A stretch of 64,000 nucleotides of DNA from a bacterium (GTDB lineage Bacteria > Verrucomicrobiota > Verrucomicrobiia > Limisphaerales > UBA11358): the NCBI GenBank assembly GCA_021780905.1, contig JAJXXW010000044.1, forward strand, positions 23,948 through 87,947. The letters are read 5' to 3'. Position 1 is the first letter of the stretch, and each line of letters begins with the position of its first letter. Shown here piece by piece: positions 32,959 through 41,993 of this stretch. The translations under genes were made by a program, and so were the position numbers. A model generated the notes under the pieces. The model had not been told where the DNA came from and did not search any database. It was given only the letters and a program-made list of their open reading frames with translations.

Positions 32959-33753
32959 ATGAATTGGCGGCGCACCATTTGCTTTGGGCTGTTCACGGCC
33001 GGCTGGCTGGCCGGGCCGCCGCTGTTCGCGGCCGCCGCACCCGGCGAAATGCCCTACACGCCCATCGTCGAGCGCAACGTCTTCGGGTTGGTGCCCATTC
33101 CTGTCGCCCCGCCGCCGGTGGATCCGGCGTCGCTGGTGCCGCCGCCCAAGATCACGCCCACCGGCATCATGACGTTGTTTGGCAAGTTGCAGGTGTTGTT
33201 CAAGGTGGCGGGCGTGACCAAGCCCGGCCAGCCGCCCAAGGACGAATCCTATGTGATGTGTGTCGGCGACCGGCAGGACGATATTGAGGTGCAAAAGGTT
33301 GACGAGAAGGCCGCCGTGATCACGTTCAACAATCACGGCGTGGTGCAGGAACTGCCCTTGGTGGCGGCCACGACCGCCAGCAGCACCCCGGCACCCACCG
33401 GCCGGGTGCCGATGCCGCGCCTGCCCCTGCCGGCGGCCGCTCCCGCCGATGGCGGTGCTGTCCCCGTTGATTTTGGCACCCGGTTGAGCCGCGGCCAGAA
33501 AGTGACGACCGGCGGCAATCCCGATGCCGGCAATACGCCGGGATTTGGCGGGGCGGCCTCGACAACCAGCAGCGATCAACCCCAAGCTCCGATGTCTGTC
33601 GAACAGCAGGTCCTCATGATTGAAGCCCAACGGCTCAAAGCCATTCAGGAGGGCGACCCCATTGCAACCATACTTCCGCCCACCGAACTCACCTCGCAGG
33701 TCACGGGCAATCCGGCTGATGGAATACCAACAGACCCGGCACCGCCACCGTAA
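32959..33753 (+). CDS. Secreted GspC/HR-domain-like protein
   Basis: 264 residues. Signal peptide or anchor (TICFGLFTAGWLAGPPLFA), then PIVERNVFGL, which recalls the start of the homology region of GspC/PilP, followed by a beta-rich segment (GIMTLFGKLQVLFKVAGV ... YVMCVGDRQDDIEVQKVD) and a long Pro/Ala-rich C-terminus. The gene at 50633 in the gsp operon has the same layout. Probably an inner-membrane or periplasmic secretion accessory; weak similarity, so function is open. Confidence 0.5.
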   Translation: MNWRRTICFGLFTAGWLAGPPLFAAAAPGEMPYTPIVERNVFGLVPIPVAPPPVDPASLVPPPKITPTGIMTLFGKLQVLFKVAGVTKPGQPPKDESYVMCVGDRQDDIEVQKVDEKAAVITFNNHGVVQELPLVAATTASSTPAPTGRVPMPRLPLPAAAPADGGAVPVDFGTRLSRGQKVTTGGNPDAGNTPGFGGAASTTSSDQPQAPMSVEQQVLMIEAQRLKAIQEGDPIATILPPTELTSQVTGNPADGIPTDPAPPP

Positions 33754-33850
33754 CGTCGCCGGCAATTTAATCAGTCATAAACCGGCTCATGGGTGATTTT
33801 TGTCTGGACTTTTGGGCGCAAAAGAGGATTGATGGACTCACATACCAGTC

Positions 33851-34624
33851 ATGAAAACGGCCGGTCGCTTTTCAGTCCGAGGCTATGGTTGGCAAAGGGA
33901 TTTGCCGGATCAGCGGGATCATTGTTACGCCGCCCCGGCCCTGGGGCTGGCACCGCTGCCGGCGAAAGTGGATTTGCGGCCGCATTGCCCGCCGGTGTAT
34001 GACCAGGGAGAGCTCGGCAGTTGCACGGCCAACGCCATTGCCGCCGCCATCCAGTTTGACCGGCGCAAGCAGCAGCTTTCCGATTTTGTCCCGTCGCGGC
34101 TGTTCATTTATTACAACGAGCGGGTGATGGAACATTCGGTGGCGGCGGACAGCGGGGCGCAAATCCGCGACGGCATCAAGAGCGTGGCCCGGCAGGGCGA
34201 TTGCCCGGAAGTGGAATGGCCTTATGTCATTTCAAAATTCAAAACCAAACCGGTGGCGGCGTGCTACGCGGATGCCTTGAAATACAAGGTGGTTTCCTAC
34301 CAGCGCTTGACGCAGTCGCTGGGGCCGTTGAAAAGCTGCCTGGCGGCGGGCTGGCCGGTGGTGTTCGGCTTCACGGTGTATGAAAGTTTCGAGAGCGTGG
34401 CGGTGGCCCGGACCGGCCATGCCGGTTTGCCGGGGGCCGGCGAATCCGTGGTCGGCGGCCACGCGGTCGTCGGCGTGGGTTACGACGATGTGAAACAGTG
34501 GTTTCTGGTGCGCAATTCGTGGGGCGCGGGCTGGGGCCTGAAAGGCTATTTCACCCTGCCTTACGCGTATGTGACCGAGGCCAGTCTGGCCAGTGATTTC
34601 TGGACAATTCGGGTGGTGCAATAG
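33851..34624 (+). CDS. Papain-family (C1A) cysteine peptidase, no signal peptide
   Basis: 257 residues. Oxyanion Gln52 and nucleophile Cys58 in YDQGELGSCTANA, His204 in VGGHAVVGVGYDD and Asn222 in VRNSWGAGWG make a complete C1A set. There is no signal peptide and no propeptide of usual length, only about 40 N-terminal residues ending in VDLRPHCPPV. A cytoplasmic or non-classically exported enzyme is implied. Neighbours give no hint of a substrate. Confidence 0.88.
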   Translation: MKTAGRFSVRGYGWQRDLPDQRDHCYAAPALGLAPLPAKVDLRPHCPPVYDQGELGSCTANAIAAAIQFDRRKQQLSDFVPSRLFIYYNERVMEHSVAADSGAQIRDGIKSVARQGDCPEVEWPYVISKFKTKPVAACYADALKYKVVSYQRLTQSLGPLKSCLAAGWPVVFGFTVYESFESVAVARTGHAGLPGAGESVVGGHAVVGVGYDDVKQWFLVRNSWGAGWGLKGYFTLPYAYVTEASLASDFWTIRVVQ

Positions 34625-34652
34625 AAAATGAAAACCGTCAGCGCGCAAAATT

Positions 34653-34952
34653 ATGACTCTAACCAAACGTGATCTCGTCATCCGCATCAGTGAAGAAACC
34701 GGGCTGATCCAGACCCAGGTGTTTGAGGTGGTGCAAAAAACCCTGAACTACATCACCGAGGCGCTCGCGAAGGGCGACAAGGTGGAACTGCGCAACTTCG
34801 GCGTGTTCGACGTGAAGATCCGCAAGGCGCGCGTCGGCCGCAACCCGAACAAGCCGGAAACGGACGTGCCGATTCCCGTCCGCGCCATGGTGAAATTCAA
34901 GGCCGGCAAGGAAATGCGCGCCGAGGTGCTGAAGCTGACGCCGAAAACGTAA
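34653..34952 (+). CDS. HU/IHF-family DNA-binding protein
   Basis: 99 residues: LTKRDLVIRISEETGL, VELRNFGVFDVKIRKAR and GRNPNKPETDVPIP, the beta-arm with Pro that intercalates into DNA. Bends DNA and packs the nucleoid. Whether it is HU or one IHF subunit cannot be told. Starts 28 bp after the peptidase stop. Confidence 0.93.
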   Translation: MTLTKRDLVIRISEETGLIQTQVFEVVQKTLNYITEALAKGDKVELRNFGVFDVKIRKARVGRNPNKPETDVPIPVRAMVKFKAGKEMRAEVLKLTPKT

Positions 34953-34962
34953 ATACAGATTA

Positions 34963-35011
34963 ACCACGGAATACACAAAACACCCGAAAGCGAAAAGGTG
35001 TGTTTCGTGGT
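34963..35011. repeat. Inverted repeat, possible terminator
   Basis: ACCACG (34963-34968) and CGTGGT (35006-35011), with further partial pairing (CACC / GGTG) inside. It resembles the ACCACGG..AACACA-type repeats seen between genes in related genomes. Confidence 0.5.
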
Positions 35012-35070
35012 GGAAATGGCCGTCCTGCCTTCCTGCTTTCCTAATTCGTTTTCTTTCCTAGAATACGGGC

Positions 35071-36309
35071 ATGGAACGACTGCCTGGATTCCGCGATTTT
35101 TATCCCGAACCGCTGCCGCACACCGACGTGTGGAGTGCGGACGCGCGCCAATATATTTTCGACCAGTGGCGCACCATCGCCAAACGCTACGGCTTTCGCG
35201 AATATGACGGTCCGCCGCTGGAACCACTGGAACTGTTCACCACCAAATCCGGCGAGGAAATCGTCGGGCAGCTCTATAATTTCACCGACAAGGGCGAACG
35301 CGCCATCGCGCTGCGCCCGGAGATGACGCCGACGCTGGCGCGCATGGTCGCCGCGCACGAGCGCAATTACAAAAAGCCCATCAAGTGGTTTGCCATTCCG
35401 CAGCTCTTCCGCTATGAGCGCCAGCAGAAAGGGCGGCTGCGCGAGCATTTTCAGTTCAACGCCGATTTGATTGGCGAAACCGATCCGGCGGCGGACGCGG
35501 AACTGATCGCGCTGCTGATTGACACGCTGCGCGCGTTCGGCCTGACGGCGGAGGATTTCGTCATCCGCTTGAGCAGCCGCAACGCCTGGCAGGAATTTTT
35601 TAAGCGCGGCGGCGGCGACCACGCGCACGAATACGCATTTTTCCAGATCATTGACAAGCTGGAGCGTTCGTCGGCGGACGAATCGGAAAAGAAACTGGCG
35701 GCGCTGAATTTTTCGCTGGCGAAGGTGAATGAATTCATCGCCGCCGGCCAGCCGACCGCGGAACTGGAGACGATCCTGAAAAATCTCGCCGCGCGCGGGC
35801 TGAAGGATTTTGTGAGGATTGATTACCAGGTCATCCGCGGCCTGGCGTATTACACCGGCGTGGTCTTTGAGGCCTTTGACCGCAAGGGCGAGTTCCGCGC
35901 CATCGCCGGCGGCGGCCGCTACGACAACCTGGTGAAACTGATCAGCGGCGACAAGGTCAGCCTGCCGGCGCTCGGCTTCGGCATGGGCGACGTGGTGCTG
36001 CTGGAATTGCTCAAGGCGCGCGGCCGGCTGCCGAAATTCGATTCGCACATGGACGTGTTTGTGCTGATCGAAGACGAGGCGCTGCGGCCGGTTTCATTGA
36101 AGCTCGTCCACGAGCTGCGCGCGGCCGGCTATGCGGTCGAATATCCGCTCACGCCGACGAAACCGGACAAGCAGTTCAAGCGCGCGCAGGAATTGAAGGT
36201 GGCCCACACCGCGCGGCTGGAAAACGACGCCTACGTCCGCATCCGCAATGCCAGGACGCGCGATGAAATCGTCACCGGCCTGGCCGGCGCGGCGAACCAT
36301 CTGGGCTGA
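35071..36309 (+). CDS. hisS: Histidyl-tRNA synthetase
   Basis: 412 residues, normal for class II HisRS. Motif 2 region FRYERQQKGRLREHFQFNAD, histidine A loop RGLAYYTGVVFEAF, motif 3 AGGGRYDNL ... LPALGFGMG, and a C-terminal anticodon-binding domain (DVFVLIEDEALRPVSL). Charges tRNA-His. Followed by a long region without protein genes. Confidence 0.96.
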   Translation: MERLPGFRDFYPEPLPHTDVWSADARQYIFDQWRTIAKRYGFREYDGPPLEPLELFTTKSGEEIVGQLYNFTDKGERAIALRPEMTPTLARMVAAHERNYKKPIKWFAIPQLFRYERQQKGRLREHFQFNADLIGETDPAADAELIALLIDTLRAFGLTAEDFVIRLSSRNAWQEFFKRGGGDHAHEYAFFQIIDKLERSSADESEKKLAALNFSLAKVNEFIAAGQPTAELETILKNLAARGLKDFVRIDYQVIRGLAYYTGVVFEAFDRKGEFRAIAGGGRYDNLVKLISGDKVSLPALGFGMGDVVLLELLKARGRLPKFDSHMDVFVLIEDEALRPVSLKLVHELRAAGYAVEYPLTPTKPDKQFKRAQELKVAHTARLENDAYVRIRNARTRDEIVTGLAGAANHLG

Positions 36310-36674
36310 ACGGCGAAGCACTTCAACGCCAAAACGCCAGGGCGCGAAGGTTGCGAGCCGTTGTTTTTAGATTTCAGATTTTCGGTTTCACCTTTGTGAC
36401 TTTGTGCTTGGTTGTTCAAACCACTCCGGTTTTCCCCCTTTTGCGCTTTCTGCGCATTTTTGCGACCAAGGTTTTCGCTTGCCGCCCACCGCTTTTCCTT
36501 TGGCGACTTATTCACCGCCGCCGGTTTGGCCCTGGTTGGGCGGTGAATAATTTATTGGCGGCCGTGCCGGAAGCCTTGACCTTGCAAAAAAATCTACGTT
36601 GTTCGCTGATTCTTCACCGCCGGATTCTGGTGGATAACCGGTGCATATCAATTGGTGGGCAGAAATGAAATCTC

Positions 36675-36683
36675 TGCTAGAGT
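36675..36683 (+). promoter_or_regulatory. Extended -10 promoter candidate for the structured RNA
   Basis: TGCTAGAGT has the TGn extension followed by a TATAAT-like hexamer (TAGAGT). A TTGGTG at 36652-36657 lies 20 bp upstream, too far for a good -35. Transcription would start near 36690. Confidence 0.35.
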
Positions 36684-36689
36684 GTTTCC

Positions 36690-37550
36690 AGTTCATTGAA
36701 AGAACGAAGCGGGCAATGGCGAGTAAAATTGAGGTTGTTCGTTTCAGGATAATCCCAGGCGACTGGGGAAAAGTCGGGTCAGGCTGGTTGACCCGGCTCC
36801 TCGGAACCGGAGCGCAAGTTCCGGCGAGGCAGAATTCACCAGTTCCTCTGGCATGGTCGCACATGCCAAATGCGAATGAGGGACTTGGCAGCGAGAAGCG
36901 ATGAGAAGCCGCTTCGAGTTGAGTCAAGTAGCCCGGAGAAGTTTCGGTTCCGGGCGAATCGCAGTCACCCAGAGGGTGAACAGTTGCTACTGTGCATCAG
37001 CACGGTGCGGACGGCTCTGGCGGGTTTGCATAAAATTGAAACCGCCCAAAGAAAAACGCCGAAAGGCGGACAAAAGGAGCGCCCGCATCGGGAAGAACAC
37101 GGGAACTCGGCAGGTTCCGTGAAAAACTTCCAAGGCCGGCGATGTTAAAAACGACACCGCTGGACTGTGAGATAAAAGGCAGCTTGAGAGAGCAGAGGCG
37201 AGACCCGTGGTTCGGGGCGAACGCACCGCCAAAAGCGGTGGCTGACCCGGAACCAGTGGTCAAGACGCGAATGAGATTCGCAGGCGTGTCTTGACCTGGT
37301 TGGCAGGCCGGTGGCGCAACCACCAGCCGAAGCGAGCTGAAAAGCCTCACTCGAAATCCGCGCGCTGCAAAGCGCCGGACGGCCCTGCTACGAGGCCGAT
37401 AACTCCGCTTGCCGTGGAGAATGGCGTCGGGAAGCCGGCAGCCTCCGCGAGGAGAGCGCCCAATGCCGGTTCGGGAAAGAGCGCATGGCGAACGCCCATC
37501 CCCCATTTGTCCCGGTTCGACCGCAAGGTAGGACCGGGACTTATTGTTTT
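36690..37550 (+). ncRNA. Candidate giant structured non-coding RNA (about 850 nt), identity unknown
   Basis: No open frame here looks like a protein, but hairpins follow one another closely. Paired arms: 36775-36781/36789-36795; 36799-36807/36818-36829; 36850-36855/36862-36867 (GGCATG/CATGCC); 36895-36900/36910-36915; 36931-36937/36949-36955; 36965-36970/36974-36979 (TCACCC/GGGTGA); 37057-37060/37065-37068 (CGCC-GAAA-GGCG); 37098-37106/37114-37121; 37224-37229/37235-37240; 37258-37266/37288-37296 (nine perfect pairs) around 37267-37272/37276-37281; 37310-37314/37320-37324; 37380-37384/37394-37398. It ends in a terminator stem at 37509-37540. Size is like GOLLD, ROOL or OLE RNAs. I saw none of the signatures of RNase P RNA, tmRNA or group II introns. 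Both boundaries are estimates. Confidence 0.7.
37509..37550 (+). terminator. Rho-independent terminator of the structured RNA
   Basis: GTCCCGGT (37509-37516) and ACCGGGAC (37533-37540), perfect 8-bp stem, followed by TTATTGTTTT. Confidence 0.8.
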
Positions 37551-37696
37551 CAAAATCGTCCTCATTCTGATCATCGCAAGCGAGAATCCAACTCAAGGAC
37601 AAGGCGAGAACGAGGAGGGAAGAAAAAAATCCGCTTGCACTGGTGCCAGTCTCGTCACAATCTTGGCTTACTAAAACAATTAACCACTTATTATAT

Positions 37697-38680
37697 ATGG
37701 GACGCATTTACAACAACATCGTCGAGACCGTCGGCCGCACGCCGCTGGTCAAACTGAACAAAGTCACCGCCGGCGTGGACGCCACCATCCTGCTCAAGTG
37801 CGAATTCTTCAATCCGCTGGGCAGCGTCAAGGATCGCATCGGCATGGCGATGATCGCGGACGCCGAGCAGCGCGGCATTCTCAAAAAAGACACCGTCATC
37901 ATCGAGCCGACCTCCGGCAACACCGGCATCGCGCTCGCGTTCGTCGCGGCGGCCAAAGGCTACAAGCTCATTCTCACCATGCCCGAAACGATGTCGCTCG
38001 AACGTCGCACCTTGCTGGCGATGCTCGGCGCGAAGTTGGTTTTGACGCCCGGCGCGGAAGGCATGAAAGGCGCGATTGCCCGTGCCGAAGCGCTGGCGAA
38101 AGAAACGCCGAATTCATGGATTCCGCAGCAGTTTGAAAACGGCGCGAATCCGGCGATTCATTCCAAGACCACGGCGGTTGAACTTTGGGAAGACACGGAC
38201 GGCAAGATTGATATTTTGATATCCGCCGTCGGCACGGGCGGCACCATCACCGGCGTCGCGGAATTCATCAAGCCGAAGAAGCCGTCGTTTCAGGCCATCG
38301 CCGTGGAGCCGAAAGATTCCCCGGTGATTTCGCAGACGCTCGCCGGCCAGCCGGTCAAACCCGGTCCGCACAAGATCCAAGGCACCGGCGCCGGTTTCGT
38401 CCCGAAAAATTTGCATTTGAAGGACAGCGCGGGCCATCCGCAGATTGTCGAATGCGTTCAAGTGACCAATGACGACGCGTTTGCGATGGCCCGGCGGCTC
38501 GCGAAGGAAGAAGGCATTCTCGTCGGCATCTCGACCGGCGCGAACGTCATCGCCGCCATCGAAGTGGCCAAACGCCCGGAAAACAAGGGTAAAATCATCG
38601 TGACGATTGCCTGCTCGACCGGCGAACGCTACTTGAGCACCGCGCTGGCGGCCGAAGCCCGGGCGGAAGTGGGCGGCTGA
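37697..38680 (+). CDS. cysK: Cysteine synthase A (O-acetylserine sulfhydrylase)
   Basis: 327 residues from the ATG at 37697 ([20 protein letters not shown]). PLP-binding lysine in [11 protein letters not shown], the [11 protein letters not shown] substrate loop, the phosphate-binding GTGGTITGV, and the closing STGERYLST. Makes cysteine from O-acetylserine and sulfide. It lies about 150 bp after the structured RNA terminator. Confidence 0.95.
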   Translation: MGRIYNNIVETVGRTPLVKLNKVTAGVDATILLKCEFFNPLGSVKDRIGMAMIADAEQRGILKKDTVIIEPTSGNTGIALAFVAAAKGYKLILTMPETMSLERRTLLAMLGAKLVLTPGAEGMKGAIARAEALAKETPNSWIPQQFENGANPAIHSKTTAVELWEDTDGKIDILISAVGTGGTITGVAEFIKPKKPSFQAIAVEPKDSPVISQTLAGQPVKPGPHKIQGTGAGFVPKNLHLKDSAGHPQIVECVQVTNDDAFAMARRLAKEEGILVGISTGANVIAAIEVAKRPENKGKIIVTIACSTGERYLSTALAAEARAEVGG

Positions 38681-38690
38681 TTTGGGCAAT

Positions 38691-38766
38691 CCGCCGAGGA
38701 CGCAGGTTTACCGCAGATTACGCCTCTGTGTGAACCAAACGGTGTTCCTCGGCGAAATCGGCGGAT
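38691..38766. repeat. Inverted repeat of the CCGCAGATTACG type
   Basis: CGCCGAGGA (38692-38700) pairs with TCCTCGGCG (38746-38754); the loop carries ACCGCAGATTACG. Lies between cysK and rho and could end cysK transcription. Confidence 0.6.
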
Positions 38767-38777
38767 AAAAATACTTG

Positions 38778-38806
38778 TTGCATTTCGTGCCATTTGCCCG
38801 TAAATA
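38778..38806 (+). promoter_or_regulatory. Putative sigma-70-type promoter of rho
   Basis: TTGCAT (38778-38783), 17-bp spacer, TAAATA (38801-38806), about 110 bp before the start codon. The long leader would suit the autoregulation known for rho genes, which is inference here. Confidence 0.45.
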
Positions 38807-38918
38807 AAGGACTGTCGAAGGTTCAAGTGGGCGGCTTCTGTGCCGCTGACGTTTTCCAAAGTTCACTTTTCCAGCAATTTTTCGGAAGGGTTTCAACCTT
38901 CGGCCACAGCACATCTTT

Positions 38919-40067
38919 ATGAGCGAAACGCAAGCCAACGGCGATAAAACGCCCAACGCCAATTACGGTGCCGGCTATCTCGAAATTTCCGAGAAGGGCT
39001 TTGGCTTCCTGCGCACGGCGCAAAACCATTTCCATCCCAAGCCGACGGACATTTTCGTGACGCCGGACACCATCCGCCGGAGCTTCCTGCGGGAGGGCAG
39101 CTTTGTGGAGGGCACCACGCAGCCGCCGCATCGCGGCACCAGCCCGCAGCTCAAGTCGGTGGAGAAGATCAACGACATGGCGTTTCAGGATTACACCAAG
39201 GCGGTGCGCTTTGAGAACCTGACGAGCATTGATCCGATTGAGAAATTCAAATTGGAGACCACGCCGGAACTGATCGAGACGCGCGTGATTGACCTGGTCA
39301 CGCCCCTCGGCAAAGGCACGCGCGGCATCATTGTCGCGCCGCCGCGCACGGGCAAGACGACCATCCTCAAGCAGATTTGCAACGCCATCACCACCAACCA
39401 TCCGGAGGTGCATTCCATGGTGCTGCTGATTGACGAACGTCCGGAGGAAGTCACCGATTTTCAGCGCTCGGTGAAGGCCGAGGTCGTCGCGTCCTCAAAC
39501 GACATGGACTTGGATACGCACGTCCGCCTGTCACGCTTCATGATTGAGCGCTGCCGCCGCATCGTCGAATCCGGCAAGGATGTTTTTGTGCTGCTCGACT
39601 CATTGACCCGGGTCGCCCGCGCTTACAACAGCGTGCATAGCGGCAGCGGCCGCACGATGTCTGGCGGAGTGGATGCCCGCGCCTTGGAAATTCCCCGCAA
39701 AATGTTCGCCTCCGCGCGCAAAATCGAGAACGGCGGCTCGCTGACGATTCTCGCGACGGCGCTGGTGGACACCGGTTCGCGCATGGATGAATTGATTTTC
39801 CAGGAATTCAAAGGCACGGGCAACATGGAGTTGATTTTGGACCGCAAACTTTCCGACCGCCGTTTGTATCCGGCGATTGACATACCCAAATCCGGCACGC
39901 GCAAGGAGGAAAAACTTTTCCCGGCGAAGAATCTCGAAGCCATCCGCAAGCTGCGCCGCACCATGGTGGACTTGAACCCCATCGAAGCGATGGAGACGCT
40001 CACCGCCGCGCTGAAGAAATTCAAGACCAACGACGAGTTCCTGGCGAAGATGGAAAAGGGTTCGTGA
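38919..40067 (+). CDS. rho: Transcription termination factor Rho, short form
   Basis: 382 residues, hexameric RNA helicase. The RNA-binding cold-shock fold starts at about residue 17 (GYLEISEKGFGFLR), so the N-terminal helical domain found in E. coli Rho (419 aa) is missing or reduced to about 15 residues. P-loop is APPRTGKTT (140-148) with Arg-Thr where E. coli has Lys-Ala. Other features are normal: LIDERPEEVTDF, LLDSLTRVARAYN, SGGVDARALEIPR (Q-loop/R-loop area) and GTGNMELILDRKLSDRR. Confidence 0.95.
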   Translation: MSETQANGDKTPNANYGAGYLEISEKGFGFLRTAQNHFHPKPTDIFVTPDTIRRSFLREGSFVEGTTQPPHRGTSPQLKSVEKINDMAFQDYTKAVRFENLTSIDPIEKFKLETTPELIETRVIDLVTPLGKGTRGIIVAPPRTGKTTILKQICNAITTNHPEVHSMVLLIDERPEEVTDFQRSVKAEVVASSNDMDLDTHVRLSRFMIERCRRIVESGKDVFVLLDSLTRVARAYNSVHSGSGRTMSGGVDARALEIPRKMFASARKIENGGSLTILATALVDTGSRMDELIFQEFKGTGNMELILDRKLSDRRLYPAIDIPKSGTRKEEKLFPAKNLEAIRKLRRTMVDLNPIEAMETLTAALKKFKTNDEFLAKMEKGS

Positions 40068-40102
40068 TTGGCTGAACTGTCAGATCGTCAAATTGGGACC
40101 CC

Positions 40103-41095
40103 ATGCGACGATTGAACGATTCCAAGCGGCGCAGTCTGCTTTCCCGTCCGCCTCTCGAACGGATGCTGCGGATTCATCAGGCGTTGCAGGCCGGCGCCTT
40201 TCCCAACGCCAGCCGGCTGGCGCGTGAAGCGGAAGTCTCCACCAAGACGATCCATCGCGACATCGAGTTCATGCGCGACCGGCTCAATTTGCCGGTGGCG
40301 TTCGACTTTTCCCGGAATGGTTTTCGTTATACCGCCGAAGTCAGCGCGTTTCCGACGATGCAGATCACCGAGGGCGAAATCTTCGCGCTCGTCGTCGCCG
40401 AAAAAGCCCTGCAGCAATATCGCGGCACGAGCTTTGAGAAACCGTTGTTGAGCGCGATCAAAAAAATGGAGCAGGCGCTGCCGGACACCATTTCGCTAAA
40501 TCTTGCCGACCTTGAGCGCACCATTTCTTTCCGCACGCGCGCCGAGCCGATTCTCAATCTGGAAATCCTGGACACGCTGGCCAAGGCCGTGGCGCAACGG
40601 CAGCAACTGGAATTGCAATACCGCAAGCCCGGCCAGCCCGCCGAGAAGCGCCTGGTGGAGGCGTATCATTTGGCGAACATCAACGGCGAGTGGTATCTGT
40701 TCGCCTACGACCACGCGCGCAAAGATCTGCGCACGTTTGTCCCGGCGCGCATCCAGTCGGTCAAGCCGACCGGCAAAACCTTTGAGCGCCCGCAGAAATT
40801 TTCTTTGGAGAAACGGCTGCGCGACAGCTTCGGCGTTCACGCCGGCGAAGGCGAGTTTGAGGTGGTTATCCGGTTCAGCGCCCGGGCGGCAGATTACATC
40901 CGCGAAAAAAAATGGCATCCCTCGCAGGTCCTGCGCGACTGGAAAGGCGGCGGCGCGGAATTGAAAATGAAGCTTTCCAGCCTGGCCGAAGTGCAGCGCT
41001 GGGTTTTGAGCTGGGGCGGCGACGCCAAGGTTTTAAGGCCCAGGGAACTGGTTGCAGCCGTGAAACGCGCGGCTGAAGAAATTCTGCGCGCCTGA
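40103..41095 (+). CDS. WYL-domain transcriptional regulator
   Basis: 330 residues: N-terminal winged HTH (ASRLAREAEVSTKTIHRDIEFM), WYL domain with the NINGEWYLFAYDHARKDLRTF core and the RIQSVK strand, and a C-terminal WCX extension (FEVVIRFSARAADYIRE). Such proteins sense nucleic-acid or nucleotide ligands and control DNA damage or defence genes. No defence gene adjoins it; it starts 35 bp after rho and may be read with it. Confidence 0.88.
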   Translation: MRRLNDSKRRSLLSRPPLERMLRIHQALQAGAFPNASRLAREAEVSTKTIHRDIEFMRDRLNLPVAFDFSRNGFRYTAEVSAFPTMQITEGEIFALVVAEKALQQYRGTSFEKPLLSAIKKMEQALPDTISLNLADLERTISFRTRAEPILNLEILDTLAKAVAQRQQLELQYRKPGQPAEKRLVEAYHLANINGEWYLFAYDHARKDLRTFVPARIQSVKPTGKTFERPQKFSLEKRLRDSFGVHAGEGEFEVVIRFSARAADYIREKKWHPSQVLRDWKGGGAELKMKLSSLAEVQRWVLSWGGDAKVLRPRELVAAVKRAAEEILRA

Positions 41096-41220
41096 CCGAC
41101 GGGCAGACCCCGGGGCGCGGAGCCGCTTTTCTGCGCAACTTCTGCGCGGCCGCCGCTGTTTGGGCGGGCAATAAATGAACAGCACCGCTCGGCAGGCCAG
41201 CAAATGCGTGCTTTTTGAGT

Positions 41221-41236
41221 TGGCACATCTCTTGCG
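41221..41236 (+). promoter_or_regulatory. Sigma-54 (-24/-12) promoter
   Basis: TGGCAC (41221-41226), five bases, TTGCG (41232-41236) matches the sigma-54 consensus with correct spacing. Transcription would begin near 41247, about 57 bp before the next gene. An NtrC-type activator is encoded at 55492-56862. Confidence 0.7.
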
Positions 41237-41303
41237 ACTGGTGGTTTTCGTGCCGGCGCCATGCGCGCCCCAAAAAACCAACCACAACAAACAGCAATTG
41301 TAT

Positions 41304-41906
41304 ATGAAATTTAATCGCCTCATCACCTTGTGCGCCGTGGCTGCCACGGCCGCCCTCAGTGCCTCCAGCCTGCTTGCACAGGACAATAATAACCCCAACC
41401 AAAACGGCGGCGGCCAGCTTCGTCAGCGCGGCGGCCCCGGCGGCGGCAACTTTGACCCCGCCCAGTTCCGGCAGCAGATGCAGGCACGCATCCTGGAACG
41501 GGTTCAGGACCAACTCGGTTTTACCAACGATACCGAATGGGATGCTGTCAAACCGCTCGTCCAGAAAGTCATGGATGCCCGCATGGCGGTCGGCACCGGC
41601 GGCATGGGCCGGATGTTTGGCGGCGGTCGCATCCACGGTGGCGGCAACCCCGGCGACCAGGCCAATAACAGCCCCGGCCGGCTACGCGGCGGCGGCATGT
41701 TCGGCCAAACCAGCCCGGAGCAGGAAGCCCTACAAAAGGCGATTGACGACAACGCGCCGGCCTTGCAAATCAAGGATTTGCTGGCCAAATACAAGGCTGC
41801 ACAACAAGCCAAGCAGGTCAAGCTCGAAGCGGCCCAAGCTGATTTGAAAGCGGTGCTCACGTCCAAACAGGAGGCGGAGGCTTACCTGCTCGGCTTGGTA
41901 AACTGA
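41304..41906 (+). CDS. Small secreted Gly/Gln-rich protein
   Basis: 200 residues from the ATG at 41304. Signal peptide (MKFNRLITLCAVAATAALSASSLLAQ), a low-complexity Asn/Gly/Gln/Arg stretch, then helices (ILERVQDQLGFTNDTEWDAVKPLVQKVMDAR) and a C-terminal coiled-coil-like part (LAKYKAAQQAKQVKLEAAQ). No named family recognised; it has the look of periplasmic helical proteins of the Spy/CpxP kind. It is preceded by a sigma-54 site and followed by the type II secretion operon after 87 bp. Confidence 0.65.
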   Translation: MKFNRLITLCAVAATAALSASSLLAQDNNNPNQNGGGQLRQRGGPGGGNFDPAQFRQQMQARILERVQDQLGFTNDTEWDAVKPLVQKVMDARMAVGTGGMGRMFGGGRIHGGGNPGDQANNSPGRLRGGGMFGQTSPEQEALQKAIDDNAPALQIKDLLAKYKAAQQAKQVKLEAAQADLKAVLTSKQEAEAYLLGLVN

Positions 41907-41993
41907 GCTAAATAACTGCCGGCGCCGGGGTGACGAGGCTCAAATGGAAATGATTTGCGACTCCTGAACGTCGTCTCCTGCTGCTAAATCCTC

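Noticed and set aside
36641..37157. Small plus-strand open frames within the structured-RNA region
   Set aside because: Their translations are low-quality and overlap in different frames; dense inverted repeats and a terminator fit an RNA gene better.
36690..37550. RNase P RNA, tmRNA or group II intron
   Set aside because: I could not find the GAGGAAAGTCC-type core of RNase P, a tag-coding tmRNA start, or a group II domain V hairpin with its AGC triad and GAAA loop. No reverse transcriptase is present. A covariance search would be decisive.
41941..41960. Second sigma-54 site before gspE (TGGAAATGATTTGC)
   Set aside because: The spacing is one base too short and the -24 element departs from TGGCAC, so I do not call it.
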